A stretch of DNA of 64,000 nt from Haloarcula vallismortis ATCC 29715 (GCF_000337775.1 NZ_AOLQ01000038.1:62001-126000); one strand, 5' to 3'. Positions 15,831-24,955 are shown, counted from the stretch's first letter. Numbers and translations are program-made. Notes: a model not told the origin generated them from the letters alone.

Positions 15831-17540
15831 ATGACCGCAGAGCGCGCCTGGTGGAAAGAGGCGGTCGTCTACCAGATTTACCCACAGAGCTTCAACGACA
15901 GCGACGGTGACGGCGTCGGTGACCTCCAAGGTATCATCGAGCGACTGGACTACGTCGCCGACCTCGGCGTCGACGTTATCTGGCTCAATCCGGTGTACCA
16001 GTCGCCACAGGTCGACAACGGCTACGACATCAGCGACTACCGCGCCATCCACGAGGCGTACGGGACCATGGCCGACTGGGAGGAACTGCTCGACGAGATT
16101 CACGCCCGGGACATGCGACTCGTTATGGACCTCGTGGTCAACCACACCTCCGACGACCACGAGTGGTTCCAGCGCTCGCGCCGAGACGAGGACGGCTACC
16201 GCGACTACTACATCTGGCGCGAGGGCGACACCGACGAGGACGGCGAGCCAGTGCCGCCGAACAACTGGACCACCGGCTTCGGCGGGTCAGCCTGGACCGA
16301 CGACGAACAGGTCGGGACACAGTACCTCCACCTGTTTCACGAGCGCCAGCCGGACCTGAACTGGGAGAACGCCGAGGTCCGGTCGGACATCTACGAGATG
16401 ATCGACTGGTGGCTGGCGAAGGGCATCGACGGCTTCCGGATGGACGTCATCAATCTCATCTCCAAGCCGGAGGGGCTGCCCGACGGCGACCCGGACAAAG
16501 GATGGGTCGGCATCGAGCACTTCGCCGACGGCCCCCGAGCACAGGAGTTCCTCGAAGAGATGGCCGCCGAGACGTTCGACAACTACGACTCGATGACGGT
16601 CGGCGAGTGCGTCGACATCGACGTCGACACCGCCGGGGACTACGTCAGCGCCGACGGGCCACTGGACATGGTGTTTCACTTCGAACACATGCTCCTCGAC
16701 CAGCAGGAGGGGTGGTGGACCATCGAAGACTGGTCGCTGCCCGAGCTGAAGTCGGTGATGGCCGAGTGGCAGACCGACCTCGACGGCTGGAACACGGTCT
16801 ATCTGGGCAACCACGACCAGCCCCGAATCGTCTCCCGCTTCGGCGATGACGGGGAGTACCGCGAGGAGTCGGCGAAACTACTGGCGACGTTCCTGCTTAC
16901 GCATCAGGGGACGCCGTTCCTGTTCCAAGGCGACGAGATCGGCATGACGAACTGCCCATGGGAGTCCATCGACGAGATGCGCGACGCGGACGCGACGAAC
17001 CGCGTCCGACTCGCCCTAGAATCGGGCGACATCGAGGACTACGACGAGGCCCGCGAGGTCGTCGAGTTCCGGTCGCGGGACAACGCCCGGACGCCGATGC
17101 AGTGGAACGACTCCCGGAACGCCGGCTTCACCGACGGCGACCCCTGGATACAAGTCAATCCGAACTACGAGGACGTGAACGTCGCCGCGGCCGAAGCAGC
17201 CGAGGACAGCATCCTGTCGTACTACCGTGACCTCATCGACCTCCGGAGCGACCTGGACGTGCTCGTCTACGGCGAGTACGAACTGCTACTGCCCGACCAC
17301 GAAACGGTGTACGCCTATCGGCGCACGCTCGACGACCCGGCGGTCGATGTCGACGACGTTCTGATAGTGTTAAACATCTCGCCGACGGCCACGCGCGTCT
17401 CGGTCCCGGTCGAGGCCGAGGCAACACCGCTGTTCGGGAACGAACTGGACACGGCGACCGAATCCGGCAGCCACGATGTCACAGACGCGGCATTGCAGCC
17501 GTACGAAGCGCGCCTCTACGAACTCTCAGAGCAACAATGA
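15831..17540 (+). CDS. GH13 alpha-glucosidase (oligo-1,6-glucosidase type)
   Basis: A 569-residue cytoplasmic glycoside hydrolase (no signal peptide). Catalytic residues are D205 (nucleophile, GFRMDVINL), E259 (acid/base, TVGECVD) and D329 (GNHDQPR). Val206 after the nucleophile is the residue linked to alpha-1,6 preference in this subfamily. The N-terminus WWKEAVVYQIYPQSFNDSDGDG matches isomaltases. It would release glucose from imported malto- or isomalto-oligosaccharides. Its stop overlaps the start of a second GH13 gene, forming an operon. The acid/base loop differs from the usual GEMPG. Confidence 0.9.
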   Translation: MTAERAWWKEAVVYQIYPQSFNDSDGDGVGDLQGIIERLDYVADLGVDVIWLNPVYQSPQVDNGYDISDYRAIHEAYGTMADWEELLDEIHARDMRLVMDLVVNHTSDDHEWFQRSRRDEDGYRDYYIWREGDTDEDGEPVPPNNWTTGFGGSAWTDDEQVGTQYLHLFHERQPDLNWENAEVRSDIYEMIDWWLAKGIDGFRMDVINLISKPEGLPDGDPDKGWVGIEHFADGPRAQEFLEEMAAETFDNYDSMTVGECVDIDVDTAGDYVSADGPLDMVFHFEHMLLDQQEGWWTIEDWSLPELKSVMAEWQTDLDGWNTVYLGNHDQPRIVSRFGDDGEYREESAKLLATFLLTHQGTPFLFQGDEIGMTNCPWESIDEMRDADATNRVRLALESGDIEDYDEAREVVEFRSRDNARTPMQWNDSRNAGFTDGDPWIQVNPNYEDVNVAAAEAAEDSILSYYRDLIDLRSDLDVLVYGEYELLLPDHETVYAYRRTLDDPAVDVDDVLIVLNISPTATRVSVPVEAEATPLFGNELDTATESGSHDVTDAALQPYEARLYELSEQQ

Positions 17541-19261
17541 TGTCATCGCAGATACTTTCCGACGGCGAACTGGACCGCGAATGGTGGAAAGAAGCAGTCG
17601 TCTATCAGATCTACCCACGGAGTTTCAGCGATGGCGACGGCGACGGCGTCGGCGACCTACAGGGAATCATCGACCGACTGGACTACGTCGCCGACCTCGG
17701 CGTCGACGTTATCTGGCTCAACCCAGTCTATGACTCTCCACAGGAGGACAACGGCTACGACATCAGCGATTACCGGACCATCTATCACGAGTTCGGGACG
17801 ATGGCCGACTGGGAAGCGCTCCTCGAAGCAGTCCACGACCGGGACATGCGGCTTGTCATGGACCTCGTCGTCAACCACACGTCAGACCAACACGAGTGGT
17901 TCCAGAAGTCCCGACAGCGCGACCCGGCATACGAGGACTACTACATCTGGCGCGAGGGCGACACTGACGAGGACGGCGAGCCAGTGCCGCCGAACAACTG
18001 GGAATCGTTCTTCGGTGGCTCCGCCTGGGAGTACGACGAGGTGCGCGGCGAGTACTACCTCCACCTGTACGACACCTCACAGCCGGACCTGAACTGGCGC
18101 AACGACGCCGTCCGACAGGATGTCTTCGACACCATCGAGTGGTGGCTGGAGAAGGGCATCGACGGCTTCCGGATGGATGTCATCAACCTCCTGTCGAAAG
18201 TCGAGGGACTGCCCGACGGCGACCCGGACAGCGAATGGACCGGCTCCGAGCACTTCATTGACGGCCCGGAGATGCAGTCGTATCTGACGGCGCTGGACGA
18301 GGCGGTGCTGTCGAACTACGACGTGATGACCGTCGGCGAGATGCCACAGCTCACCGTCGAGTCGGCCCGGGAATACGCTGGCACAGACGGCCCGCTGGAC
18401 ATGGCGTTTCACTTCCAGCACACGAAACTCGACTACGACGACGGCGAGCGATGGTCGGTCGGCGATTGGAGCCTGCCGGAGCTGAAAACCATCGTCGACC
18501 GCTGGCAGGACGGGCTGGCGGCGGACGGCTGGAATACGCTGTACTGGGAGAACCACGACCAACCACGTAGCGTCTCCCGCTACGGCGACCCCGAGAACTA
18601 CCGCCGGGAGTCCGCGACGCTGCTCGGAACGTTCGTCCTCACGCTCCGTGGAACGCCCTACATCTACCAAGGGCAGGAACTCGGGATGACTAACGCCGAC
18701 TGGGAGACGATGGACGCCCTCCGTGACGTGGACGCCATCAACCACGCGCGGGAGCTACTCGAGCGAAACGGTGTCGATGAGTACGATGACGTGAGAGAGG
18801 TCGTCGGCTACCGGACCCGCGACAACGCCCGGACGCCGATGCAGTGGGACGACTCCCGAAACGCCGGCTTCACCGACGGCGACCCCTGGATAAAGGTCAA
18901 TCCAAACTACAGAGAGATCAACGCCACTGCCCAGCGAACAGACGAAGAGTCCGTTTACAGCTACTACCGGCGACTCATCCAGTTGCGCTCTGACAGGGAC
19001 GTACTGGTGTACGGAGACTACACCGACTTGCTCCCCGGCCACGAAACCGTCTTCGCGTTCACGCGGTCGCTATCGACGGACGCGGGAACCGAGCGAGTCC
19101 TCGTCGTCCTGCACTTCGACGACGGGACCGAGACTATCGACCTTCCGGTCGAGTACGCCGATGCGACGCTACGTGAGTGTAACTACGACCGCGACGACAC
19201 GGACCCGGAGATGGTGACGCTTGCGCCGTACGAGGCTCGCGTCTACGAACTGTTCGACTGA
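17537..19261 (+). CDS. Second GH13 alpha-glucosidase, tandem paralogue
   Basis: A 574-residue paralogue of the preceding enzyme, start codon overlapping its stop by 4 nt (17537-17540). Catalytic residues are D214 (GFRMDVINL, with Val215), E268 (TVGEMPQLT) and D341 (WENHDQPR). The GEMP loop is nearer to classic oligo-1,6-glucosidases than that of the first copy (GECVDI), so the two probably differ in chain length or linkage preference after duplication. Cytoplasmic, same pathway. The start has two adjacent ATGs. Confidence 0.9.
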   Translation: MMSSQILSDGELDREWWKEAVVYQIYPRSFSDGDGDGVGDLQGIIDRLDYVADLGVDVIWLNPVYDSPQEDNGYDISDYRTIYHEFGTMADWEALLEAVHDRDMRLVMDLVVNHTSDQHEWFQKSRQRDPAYEDYYIWREGDTDEDGEPVPPNNWESFFGGSAWEYDEVRGEYYLHLYDTSQPDLNWRNDAVRQDVFDTIEWWLEKGIDGFRMDVINLLSKVEGLPDGDPDSEWTGSEHFIDGPEMQSYLTALDEAVLSNYDVMTVGEMPQLTVESAREYAGTDGPLDMAFHFQHTKLDYDDGERWSVGDWSLPELKTIVDRWQDGLAADGWNTLYWENHDQPRSVSRYGDPENYRRESATLLGTFVLTLRGTPYIYQGQELGMTNADWETMDALRDVDAINHARELLERNGVDEYDDVREVVGYRTRDNARTPMQWDDSRNAGFTDGDPWIKVNPNYREINATAQRTDEESVYSYYRRLIQLRSDRDVLVYGDYTDLLPGHETVFAFTRSLSTDAGTERVLVVLHFDDGTETIDLPVEYADATLRECNYDRDDTDPEMVTLAPYEARVYELFD

Positions 19262-19340
19262 GTCTGTTTTCCCGCCCCGACTCTCACCGTGGGACGGTGC
19301 TGAGGCACAGATTCAAGACGCACCCGTCACCAGCACTGGT

Positions 19341-20111
19341 ATGTACCTTGCCGACGAGACCTGGCCGGACCTCGGCGACTATTTCGAGACGGAGTCGCTC
19401 GCGCTCGTGCCGCTGGGGTCGACTGAACAACACGGGCCGCATCTCCCGCTGGCGACAGACCACCTCATCGGGGAAGCCTTCGCCCGGGAAGCTGCCGACA
19501 GAACTGGCTATCTCTGTACCCCGACGATCAACGTCGGCGTGAGCCCGCACCACAGACAGTTCAACGGGACGATGTGGGTCGACGCGCCAGTCTTTCGCGA
19601 CTACGTCGAGTCGTTCACCCGGAATCTGGCCTACCACGGCATCGACCGGGTCATCTACGTGAACGCCCACGGCGGGAACGTCGAACACCTGCGAGAGGTC
19701 GGCCGTCGGCTCCGGGACGACGAAGTCCTGTACGCAATCGAGTGGATGTGGGACGAGAGCATCCCGGACCTCGTAGACGACCTGTTCGAACAGAACGGAC
19801 CACACGGCGGCCCGAAAGAAACGGCCATGATTCAACACCTGCGCTCCGAACTGGTTCACGACGACCGCCTCGAAGACGCGCGGGACGGCGGGATTCCGAG
19901 CGTCGAGGCGGCGGAGACAAAGAAGTACGGCTCGCGAACCTTCTACGACGCCGCCGACAACACCGCCAATGGCGTTCTGGGCGACCAGACCGACGCCACG
20001 GCCGAAAAGGGCGCGGAGATGTTCGAAGCGGCAACCGAACAGCTCGTCAGGCTCTGTGAGTGGCTGGACTCGCAAGCGTTCGACGACCTGCTGCCTGAGC
20101 CACACGTCTGA
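19341..20111 (+). CDS. Creatininase-family amidohydrolase
   Basis: A 256-residue creatininase-fold protein. Metal-binding and core motifs: the E and H of PLGSTEQHGPHLPLATDHLIG, VGVSPHHRQFNGTMW, VIYVNAHGGNVEHLREV, and a Glu in GGPKETAMIQHLRSELV. Archaeal members include ArfB, the formylaminopyrimidine deformylase of the flavin/F420 route, which is an attractive role but not distinguishable by sight from other creatininase-like amidases. The ATG at 19341 is used because homology starts there. It follows the GH13 pair by 79 nt. Confidence 0.8.
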   Translation: MYLADETWPDLGDYFETESLALVPLGSTEQHGPHLPLATDHLIGEAFAREAADRTGYLCTPTINVGVSPHHRQFNGTMWVDAPVFRDYVESFTRNLAYHGIDRVIYVNAHGGNVEHLREVGRRLRDDEVLYAIEWMWDESIPDLVDDLFEQNGPHGGPKETAMIQHLRSELVHDDRLEDARDGGIPSVEAAETKKYGSRTFYDAADNTANGVLGDQTDATAEKGAEMFEAATEQLVRLCEWLDSQAFDDLLPEPHV

Positions 20112-20186
20112 GCCTGCTACCACAGGAGCGACCGGCGGCGCTCACGTTGCAGGTGGATTTTTGCGACAGCCGGGTGTACGGGGCGT

Positions 20187-20351
20187 ATGGTCCCTCTCCT
20201 GTTTCCCGGTATGCCCGGAGCTGTCGAACTGGTCATCCTCCTCATCATGATGGGACTGTTCCTCGTCGTTCCCCTCGCACTCATCGTGGCTGCGTACCTG
20301 TTCGGCAAGCGCCGCGGCAAAGCCGAGATGGGCGACTCAGGCGATTCGTAA
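20187..20351 (+). CDS. Small single-helix membrane protein
   Basis: A 54-residue ORF beginning MVPLLFPGMPG, then a long hydrophobic helix (VELVILLIMMGLFLVVPLAL...) and a basic/acidic tail GKRRGKAEMGDSGDS. The PG..ELVILLI start is faintly like TatA-type proteins, but the amphipathic helix of TatA is not clear. GC-rich third positions suggest coding. Function unknown. Confidence 0.55.
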   Translation: MVPLLFPGMPGAVELVILLIMMGLFLVVPLALIVAAYLFGKRRGKAEMGDSGDS

Positions 20352-20440
20352 CCAATCGCCAGACGGCGGCCAATCGGCGCGTTACGGCCCTCTCGCCGCG
20401 AATCGACTCGTTTATCGGTCCCTCCCTATGATGGCAATGT

Positions 20441-20605
20441 GTGTCCCCACCGAGTCCCCATTCGGAGTCGCTTCGTAGCCGAGCGTTCGAAATAACGGTC
20501 GATGACGGACGAGAGACCTTCAACGCGCTCAGTATCGAGCATGCCGACTGTGAGACGGAATGGATTATCTCCGACACGGTGTGTGCGCTCGAAAATATGC
20601 GGTAA
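20441..20605 (+). CDS. Small haloarchaeal protein, DUF7511-like
   Basis: A 54-residue ORF starting at GTG about 30 nt after TTTATC (20411-20416), so leaderless. It ends with DCETEWIISDTVCALENMR, resembling the TEWI...V.L..MR ending I associate with haloarchaeal DUF7511 proteins. Composition is acidic. Function unknown. Confidence 0.55.
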   Translation: MSPPSPHSESLRSRAFEITVDDGRETFNALSIEHADCETEWIISDTVCALENMR

Positions 20606-20698
20606 CAGGTAGCAAGCTGTTGTGCTGTGACATAACAGCCAGTCGCACTGCGTCGAAACGGTGACGCCGTTGTGTCTGTAGAGGCGTTTTCTCCTGTG

Positions 20699-20881
20699 TC
20701 ACTCCGCTGAGAACCGCCGCCAGACTGGCATGAACACGCCGTAGAACGAGCCAAAGAACAGGACAACGGCCACGATAGCTAATTCGCGCCCCGCCACGCC
20801 GAATACGTCGTACAGGGTCCGGAGAACGATGATGACCCCGAGTACCCAGATAGCGAATGCGGCTCCCTCTTTCCAAGACAT
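20699..20881 (-). CDS. Small two-helix membrane protein
   Basis: A 60-residue protein starting MSWKEGAAFAIWVLGVIIV with two predicted membrane helices (about 5-20 and 30-50) and an ending VWRRFSAE. Upstream in-frame ATGs at 20917 and 20899 are possible but add a basic, non-conserved-looking extension. No known domain. Confidence 0.5.
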   Translation of the reverse strand: MSWKEGAAFAIWVLGVIIVLRTLYDVFGVAGRELAIVAVVLFFGSFYGVFMPVWRRFSAE

Positions 20882-21058
20882 CCCCCTCCTACGGAACATA
20901 CGCTGTCTCCACAACAAACGGTATCAAACCCTGTGGTTCAAACACGGTAGCGGATTGCCTCGTGGACAGAGGGAATACACTGGTCACGTGGTCAGCCGAG
21001 CCGCTGCCTGACCAGTTAGTGTGGACATGCCTAGCCAGACAGAGATTCGCGATCCAGC

Positions 21059-21346
21059 TTACTCGGTCGGAACGGGACCGGTCCCGATGGCGTCTCGGAC
21101 CGCGTTCTCGAACTCCTGCCGGTCCGCGAAATACGGCACGTCGACATCTTCGAGTACCGTTGCGAGCTCCTGCGGGCCGTCCGGCGTCCGGATCGCCGTG
21201 TCACCCTCGCGGTCGACGATGGTGCTGTGTTCGATGCCCCAGGTGAGCCGGGCCGAGACACGGGCCAGCGGCGCACCAGCAACGTCTGGTCCGTCGCCGA
21301 GTTCGACAGCCGGCTCCTCCGCGTCCTCGCTTTCGTCGTCGCTCAT
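21059..21346 (-). CDS. DUF5789 family protein
   Basis: A 95-residue acidic protein with the DUF5789 pattern: LARVSARLTWGIEHSTI..REGDTAIRTPDGP, then LEDVDVPYFADRQEFENAVRDAI. It is a conserved haloarchaeal family without assigned function; the form is a small cytoplasmic alpha/beta domain after a disordered acidic N-terminus. Confidence 0.8.
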   Translation of the reverse strand: MSDDESEDAEEPAVELGDGPDVAGAPLARVSARLTWGIEHSTIVDREGDTAIRTPDGPQELATVLEDVDVPYFADRQEFENAVRDAIGTGPVPTE

Positions 21347-21479
21347 ACCCGAACAGTGCCCGTGGGTCCGATTAGTGCTTTCGGAACGGCTCGCGTGTCC
21401 GTTGGGGTGCGTACGCGCGTGCCCGCGTCATGCGTATGTCTGACGGGTAGTTTTATCGGATGTAGCAGTAGTGTACTGC

Positions 21480-22517
21480 ATGACTAGTCTCACCGACGTG
21501 TACGAAGGGGAGGTTGGGCGCGTCGCATCGCGCCGACAGCAACTCGTCGGGACGGCCCTGTTTCTCGTTGGTGTTGCCGGACTCGTCGGGGCAATCGCAC
21601 TCGCAACGACAGCCGTCGGCAACAGATACGGGCTGGACGCCTACGCAGCTAGACAAATCGCCGGCATCATCGCCGGTCTCGGGCTCCCGTCGGTTATCCT
21701 CGGTGTGTTTGCAGTGTTGCCAGCCAGTCGACGAATCCGGCTGACTGCCCTTGGCGGCACGGCTATCGCAGCAGTCGGCGTCGGGCTGTTCCAGTCGCTG
21801 TACCCCTACAGCTGGACCAGCAGCGACCCGCTGCTGGCACTGCTTACCGGCGCCGTCTACTTTGCTGGTATCGTGACGACGTTCTGGTGCCTGTTCGCGT
21901 CGCTTGCGACGTTCAAGACGCGAAACGACCCCGGGGGGACGGCACGCATGGAAGTGACAGAGGAAGGGACGATTCGCCTCGTCGAGGAAGCCCGAACGCT
22001 CCCGGGGCTGGGCGGCATCGGGTTTTTCGGACAGGACCCGGACGGCGGGGTCGAGACGCAGACGAACCGACCGGGGGCAGGTACCCAGGGCGCTGTCAGC
22101 GACGGCGGGACCGGACAGCACTCGGGCAACGCGCAGTCCGACCGCAGCAGGCAGTCCTCAGGACGGTCAGACAGCGGTACAGCGACAGAGCGACAGTCGG
22201 GTCGGCAGTCGACCACTCGCTCGAACACGGAATCGCGCGGGACGGGCCAGACCGGCCCGTCCGAGAACGCGCTCGACCCGAAAGTAGCTGCGGCCGGCCC
22301 GGAAGCCTCGCCGTCGACCGACGGCGGCACGGCGACGACGGGGCACGACACGATTACCGAGACGGCAGTCCATCAGGGCGAACCGGACACTTACTGCGGG
22401 AACTGCCGGCACTTCGAGTACGTGATGCAGGACGGCGACATCGAGCCGTACTGTTCGTTCCACGGTGAGGTCATGGATGATATGGAAGCCTGCTCGGCGT
22501 GGGTTCGCAACGACTGA
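21480..22517 (+). CDS. Membrane protein with C-terminal Cys cluster (DUF7139-like)
   Basis: A 345-residue protein: four or five helices in the first ~140 residues (TALFLVGVAGLVGAIALATTAV ...), a short conserved segment MEVTEEGTIRLVEEAR, a long Gly/Ser/Thr-rich disordered linker, and a C-terminal module YCGNCRHFEYV..IEPYCSFHGEVMDDMEACSAW, whose four Cys plus His could bind zinc or an Fe-S cluster. The ATG lies 28 nt after TTTTAT (21452), leaderless; a GTG at 21471 is the alternative. I associate the N-terminal part with haloarchaeal DUF7139. Function unknown. Confidence 0.7.
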   Translation: MTSLTDVYEGEVGRVASRRQQLVGTALFLVGVAGLVGAIALATTAVGNRYGLDAYAARQIAGIIAGLGLPSVILGVFAVLPASRRIRLTALGGTAIAAVGVGLFQSLYPYSWTSSDPLLALLTGAVYFAGIVTTFWCLFASLATFKTRNDPGGTARMEVTEEGTIRLVEEARTLPGLGGIGFFGQDPDGGVETQTNRPGAGTQGAVSDGGTGQHSGNAQSDRSRQSSGRSDSGTATERQSGRQSTTRSNTESRGTGQTGPSENALDPKVAAAGPEASPSTDGGTATTGHDTITETAVHQGEPDTYCGNCRHFEYVMQDGDIEPYCSFHGEVMDDMEACSAWVRND

Positions 22518-22635
22518 GACGGTCGCCGTTCCGGTTTTGCTGTTCGTTTCACAGTACAGGGCGATACGGAGAGACAGAACGGGCCGGGCGAAACCGGGCG
22601 TTTAACACAGTCGGCAAGCAAACGATGGTACTACA

Positions 22636-22962
22636 ATGGAGTTTTGCGACGAATGCGGTTCGATGATGAAAACGGACGACGAGCGCTGGGTCTGCGGTAG
22701 CTGCGGCTACGAAAAGGCTCGAAATGCCGAGACCGAACAGGAAATGGCCGTTACGACGCAGGGCCAAGAGGAGTCGGAAGTCGTCGACACCTCCGAGGTC
22801 GACGCCGAAGACATGGGACCGACAACGGGCGCTCGCTGTCCCGAGTGTGGCAACGAGCGAGCGTTCTACGAGATGAAGCAGATACGCGCGGCTGACGAGT
22901 CCGAGACACGCTTTTTCACCTGTACCGAGTGCGAACACAAGTGGCGAGAGGACGACCACTGA
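22636..22962 (+). CDS. tfs: Transcription factor S (archaeal TFIIS-like)
   Basis: A 108-residue factor that stimulates RNA cleavage by stalled RNA polymerase. The N-terminal zinc ribbon is CDEC...CGSCGY, the linker is acidic, and the C-terminal ribbon is CPECGN...CTECEH with the catalytic acidic pair in RAADESETRFFTC. TTTAAC (22601) places transcription start a few nt before the ATG. The next gene begins 9 nt after its stop. Confidence 0.93.
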   Translation: MEFCDECGSMMKTDDERWVCGSCGYEKARNAETEQEMAVTTQGQEESEVVDTSEVDAEDMGPTTGARCPECGNERAFYEMKQIRAADESETRFFTCTECEHKWREDDH

Positions 22963-22971
22963 GGCAAGCCC

Positions 22972-23583
22972 GTGCCCACTGACCCCGCGTTCCCGGATGT
23001 GCCCGTCGACCAGTTACGCGACGGGGGCTGGGAGCTCGTCGACGAGAGCGTCAAAACGGTCTTTCAGCTACCGACGGCTCGCGTCGAAGGGGCGACAAAG
23101 GTGTACGACGCTGCCGAGACGCGCGAGGCCGTTCGGGATGCAATCGGGCTCGACCACCAGTGGCGGTTCTTCTTCGCGACCGCGCTGTCGTTCACGCCGC
23201 CGCTTGCGCCGGGTATCGGCCCGGCGATGATTCTCCCGACGGTCCGTTCTGAGGCCCAGTCGGCCTTCGCCGACGAACTGGCTGACAGGGGGTTCAAATC
23301 GGTCGAGCGCGGGCGGAGAGAGCGCGTCCGCGTCGACAGCGGCGACCGCGCCCGACTCCGGACCTACAGCGCCGAACTCGACCTCGAAGCGGCCGACGCG
23401 ACGCTGTCGATTACCGGCTGGGTCGGCGTCTGGCACAGCGACGGGTTCCGCATCGCCGCCGGTGCGTATCCGAACCAGTCGCTGTCGTCGTTGCTTGCGA
23501 TCGAGAATCCGCCGGAAGCGCTCCAGCGGACGCCGTCTGACTACCGAGCAGAACTACTCGCTCTCATCCGCGCCGTGGCGTAA
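22972..23583 (+). CDS. Conserved haloarchaeal protein of unknown function
   Basis: A 203-residue protein starting at GTG, 9 nt downstream of tfs, probably co-transcribed. No signal peptide. It contains WRFFFATALSFTPPLAPGIGPAMILPTV, a mildly hydrophobic stretch, and a later beta-rich half (LRTYSAELDLEAADATLSITGWVGVW). I do not recognise the family. Its end overlaps the convergent gene by 20 nt. Confidence 0.7.
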   Translation: MPTDPAFPDVPVDQLRDGGWELVDESVKTVFQLPTARVEGATKVYDAAETREAVRDAIGLDHQWRFFFATALSFTPPLAPGIGPAMILPTVRSEAQSAFADELADRGFKSVERGRRERVRVDSGDRARLRTYSAELDLEAADATLSITGWVGVWHSDGFRIAAGAYPNQSLSSLLAIENPPEALQRTPSDYRAELLALIRAVA

Positions 23584-23944
23584 TCGCCAGCAGTGCGCCG
23601 TCGAGGAACAGTTGGACCGGGCCGAAACCGAGCCGTTTCGCAAGCGGGCTCGGGACGGCGTCCGCGCCGAGGCGGGCCACGGGCGCGCCGCGAACACGGA
23701 TTTCAGCCGTCAAACCAGCAGCAGCCAGCGCTGCGGCCACGCTCCGTCCCTGGACCGGTCGGTCCCGCCAGAGGGAAAACGCCGCCCCGAGCGACGGCAG
23801 GTCGACGGCGACGAGGTCGTCGTACCCGCGGACGGTGAACGCGACCCCGTCTCGCTCGACGGTCAGGTCGGCGTCGACGAGGAGGTCCGGCTTTCGCTCG
23901 ATCAGGTCGAACAGATCACCGACCGCCTTCGCCGTGGTGACCAC
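23564..23944 (-). CDS. Small protein of unknown function
   Basis: A 126-residue protein beginning with GTG and VTTAKAVGDLFDLIERKPDLLVDADLTVERDG. It continues in a mixed alpha/beta pattern with LPSLGAAFSLWR and LAAAGLTAEIRVRGAPVARLG. It starts 2 nt after the stop of the next gene upstream, so the two form an operon. Not recognised. Confidence 0.6.
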   Translation of the reverse strand: MVTTAKAVGDLFDLIERKPDLLVDADLTVERDGVAFTVRGYDDLVAVDLPSLGAAFSLWRDRPVQGRSVAAALAAAGLTAEIRVRGAPVARLGADAVPSPLAKRLGFGPVQLFLDGALLAITPRRG

Positions 23945-23946
23945 TG

Positions 23947-24156
23947 TCAGTCGTTATCGCGTGTCGTGATAGTCAGCGTCCCATCGACCCGCCAGCGAGC
24001 GTGTTCGGCGTCCTCACCGGCCTTGCTCGGGACGTCGACTTCCATGTCCTCGAAGTCGTACGTTATCTCGGCATTGCGCCCAGTCAGGCGGTCGTAGAGT
24101 CCGATTGCGAGGTCTGGCCAGGTTGTCGTCTCCATCGGCGTTTCTGATTCGCTCAT
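23947..24156 (-). CDS. Small acidic protein of unknown function
   Basis: A 69-residue protein, MSESETPMETTTWPDLAIGL.., with a conserved-looking core DRLTGRNAEITYDFEDMEVDVP and a C-terminal strand WRVDGTLTITTRDND. The ATG at 24156 is supported by a minus-strand TTTTAAAC element (24184-24191) about 28 nt upstream, so it is leaderless. The next gene follows after 2 nt. Confidence 0.65.
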   Translation of the reverse strand: MSESETPMETTTWPDLAIGLYDRLTGRNAEITYDFEDMEVDVPSKAGEDAEHARWRVDGTLTITTRDND

Positions 24157-24183
24157 GCAGTGTACCATACGTACTACTACATG

Positions 24184-24214
24184 TTTAAAACCGACCCCAA
24201 CAACAGGGGTTCGG
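24184..24214 (-). terminator. Hairpin plus T run after the tRNA methyltransferase
   Basis: Reading the minus strand, a stem CCGAACCCC / GGGGTCGG (with one bulged A and a 7-nt TGTTGTT loop, 24191-24214) is followed at once by TTTT. This looks like an intrinsic terminator for the trmI operon. The T run is part of the TATA element of the next gene, so the two functions overlap. Confidence 0.5.
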
Positions 24215-24231
24215 CGGACCGACGAAGGCCG

Positions 24232-24954
24232 TCAGGGCCGCCGGGCAAACGTCAGGTAGCCGGTATGTCCGACACCGCCGGTCGAGGGGCGTGAGCCGCG
24301 GTCGTCGAAGTCCATCTCCCGCTGGATGGTGTCAAGCGTCTCGACGCCGTCGAGGCCGACCTCGGTGGCTGTCTCGACGACCGCACGCGTATTCTCCACG
24401 AACGGGGAGTACACAGCCAGCGACCCACCACGGTCAAGCAGCGTGGGCGTTCGCTCGACAACCGTGGGGGCGTCCTCGGTATCGAGAGTCAGCACGTCAA
24501 AGCCCGAGAGGTCGTCGAGGTCGTCGGTGATGTCGCCGGTCCGGACCTCGACGGTGTCCGCGACGCCAGCGATCTCCATGTTCTGTCGTGCGACCTCGGC
24601 GAACTCCGGGTCCTGCTCGTAGGTGACCACGTCAGCGCCGATGCGGCCCATGTACGCGCTGAGGATGCCAGTCCCAGTGCCGGCATCGAGCACGCGGTCA
24701 GCGGCGGCGACGCCGGTCTTGCCGACGACCAGCCCCACATCGCGAGGCATCATCGGCGCGCCGGTGCGTTCGAGATGGGTGAACAGGTCCGGGCCGCGCA
24801 GCCGGCGGACGGTGAACCCGGTGCCCAGATGGGTCTCGACGACGTCACCCGGTTCCACGTCCTCGGGTACTTCCAGAATGCCGAGGTCGGACTCGAAGCG
24901 CTCGCCGGGGTCCAGCAGGTACTCGCGGTCTTCGTGGACGAAGAGGTACGCCAC
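24232..24954 (-). CDS. trmI: tRNA (adenine-N1) methyltransferase, TrmI type
   Basis: A 240-residue class I SAM-dependent methyltransferase making m1A in tRNA (position 57/58 in archaea). The N-terminal beta domain includes VHEDREYLLDPGERFESDLGIL; the SAM motif is VLDAGTGTGILSAYMGRIGADVVTYEQDPEFAEVARQN; FDVLTLDTEDAP follows. The GTG start at 24954 is 1 nt after the NAC stop, so the two form an operon. A 44-residue in-frame extension overlapping the NAC gene is rejected as low-complexity, non-homologous sequence. Confidence 0.88.
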   Translation of the reverse strand: MAYLFVHEDREYLLDPGERFESDLGILEVPEDVEPGDVVETHLGTGFTVRRLRGPDLFTHLERTGAPMMPRDVGLVVGKTGVAAADRVLDAGTGTGILSAYMGRIGADVVTYEQDPEFAEVARQNMEIAGVADTVEVRTGDITDDLDDLSGFDVLTLDTEDAPTVVERTPTLLDRGGSLAVYSPFVENTRAVVETATEVGLDGVETLDTIQREMDFDDRGSRPSTGGVGHTGYLTFARRP

Positions 24955-24955
24955 G

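Noticed and set aside
20281-20766. 161-residue minus-strand frame over two small genes
   Set aside because: The opposite strand carries promoter-supported small genes at 20187 and 20441; this frame has no motif.
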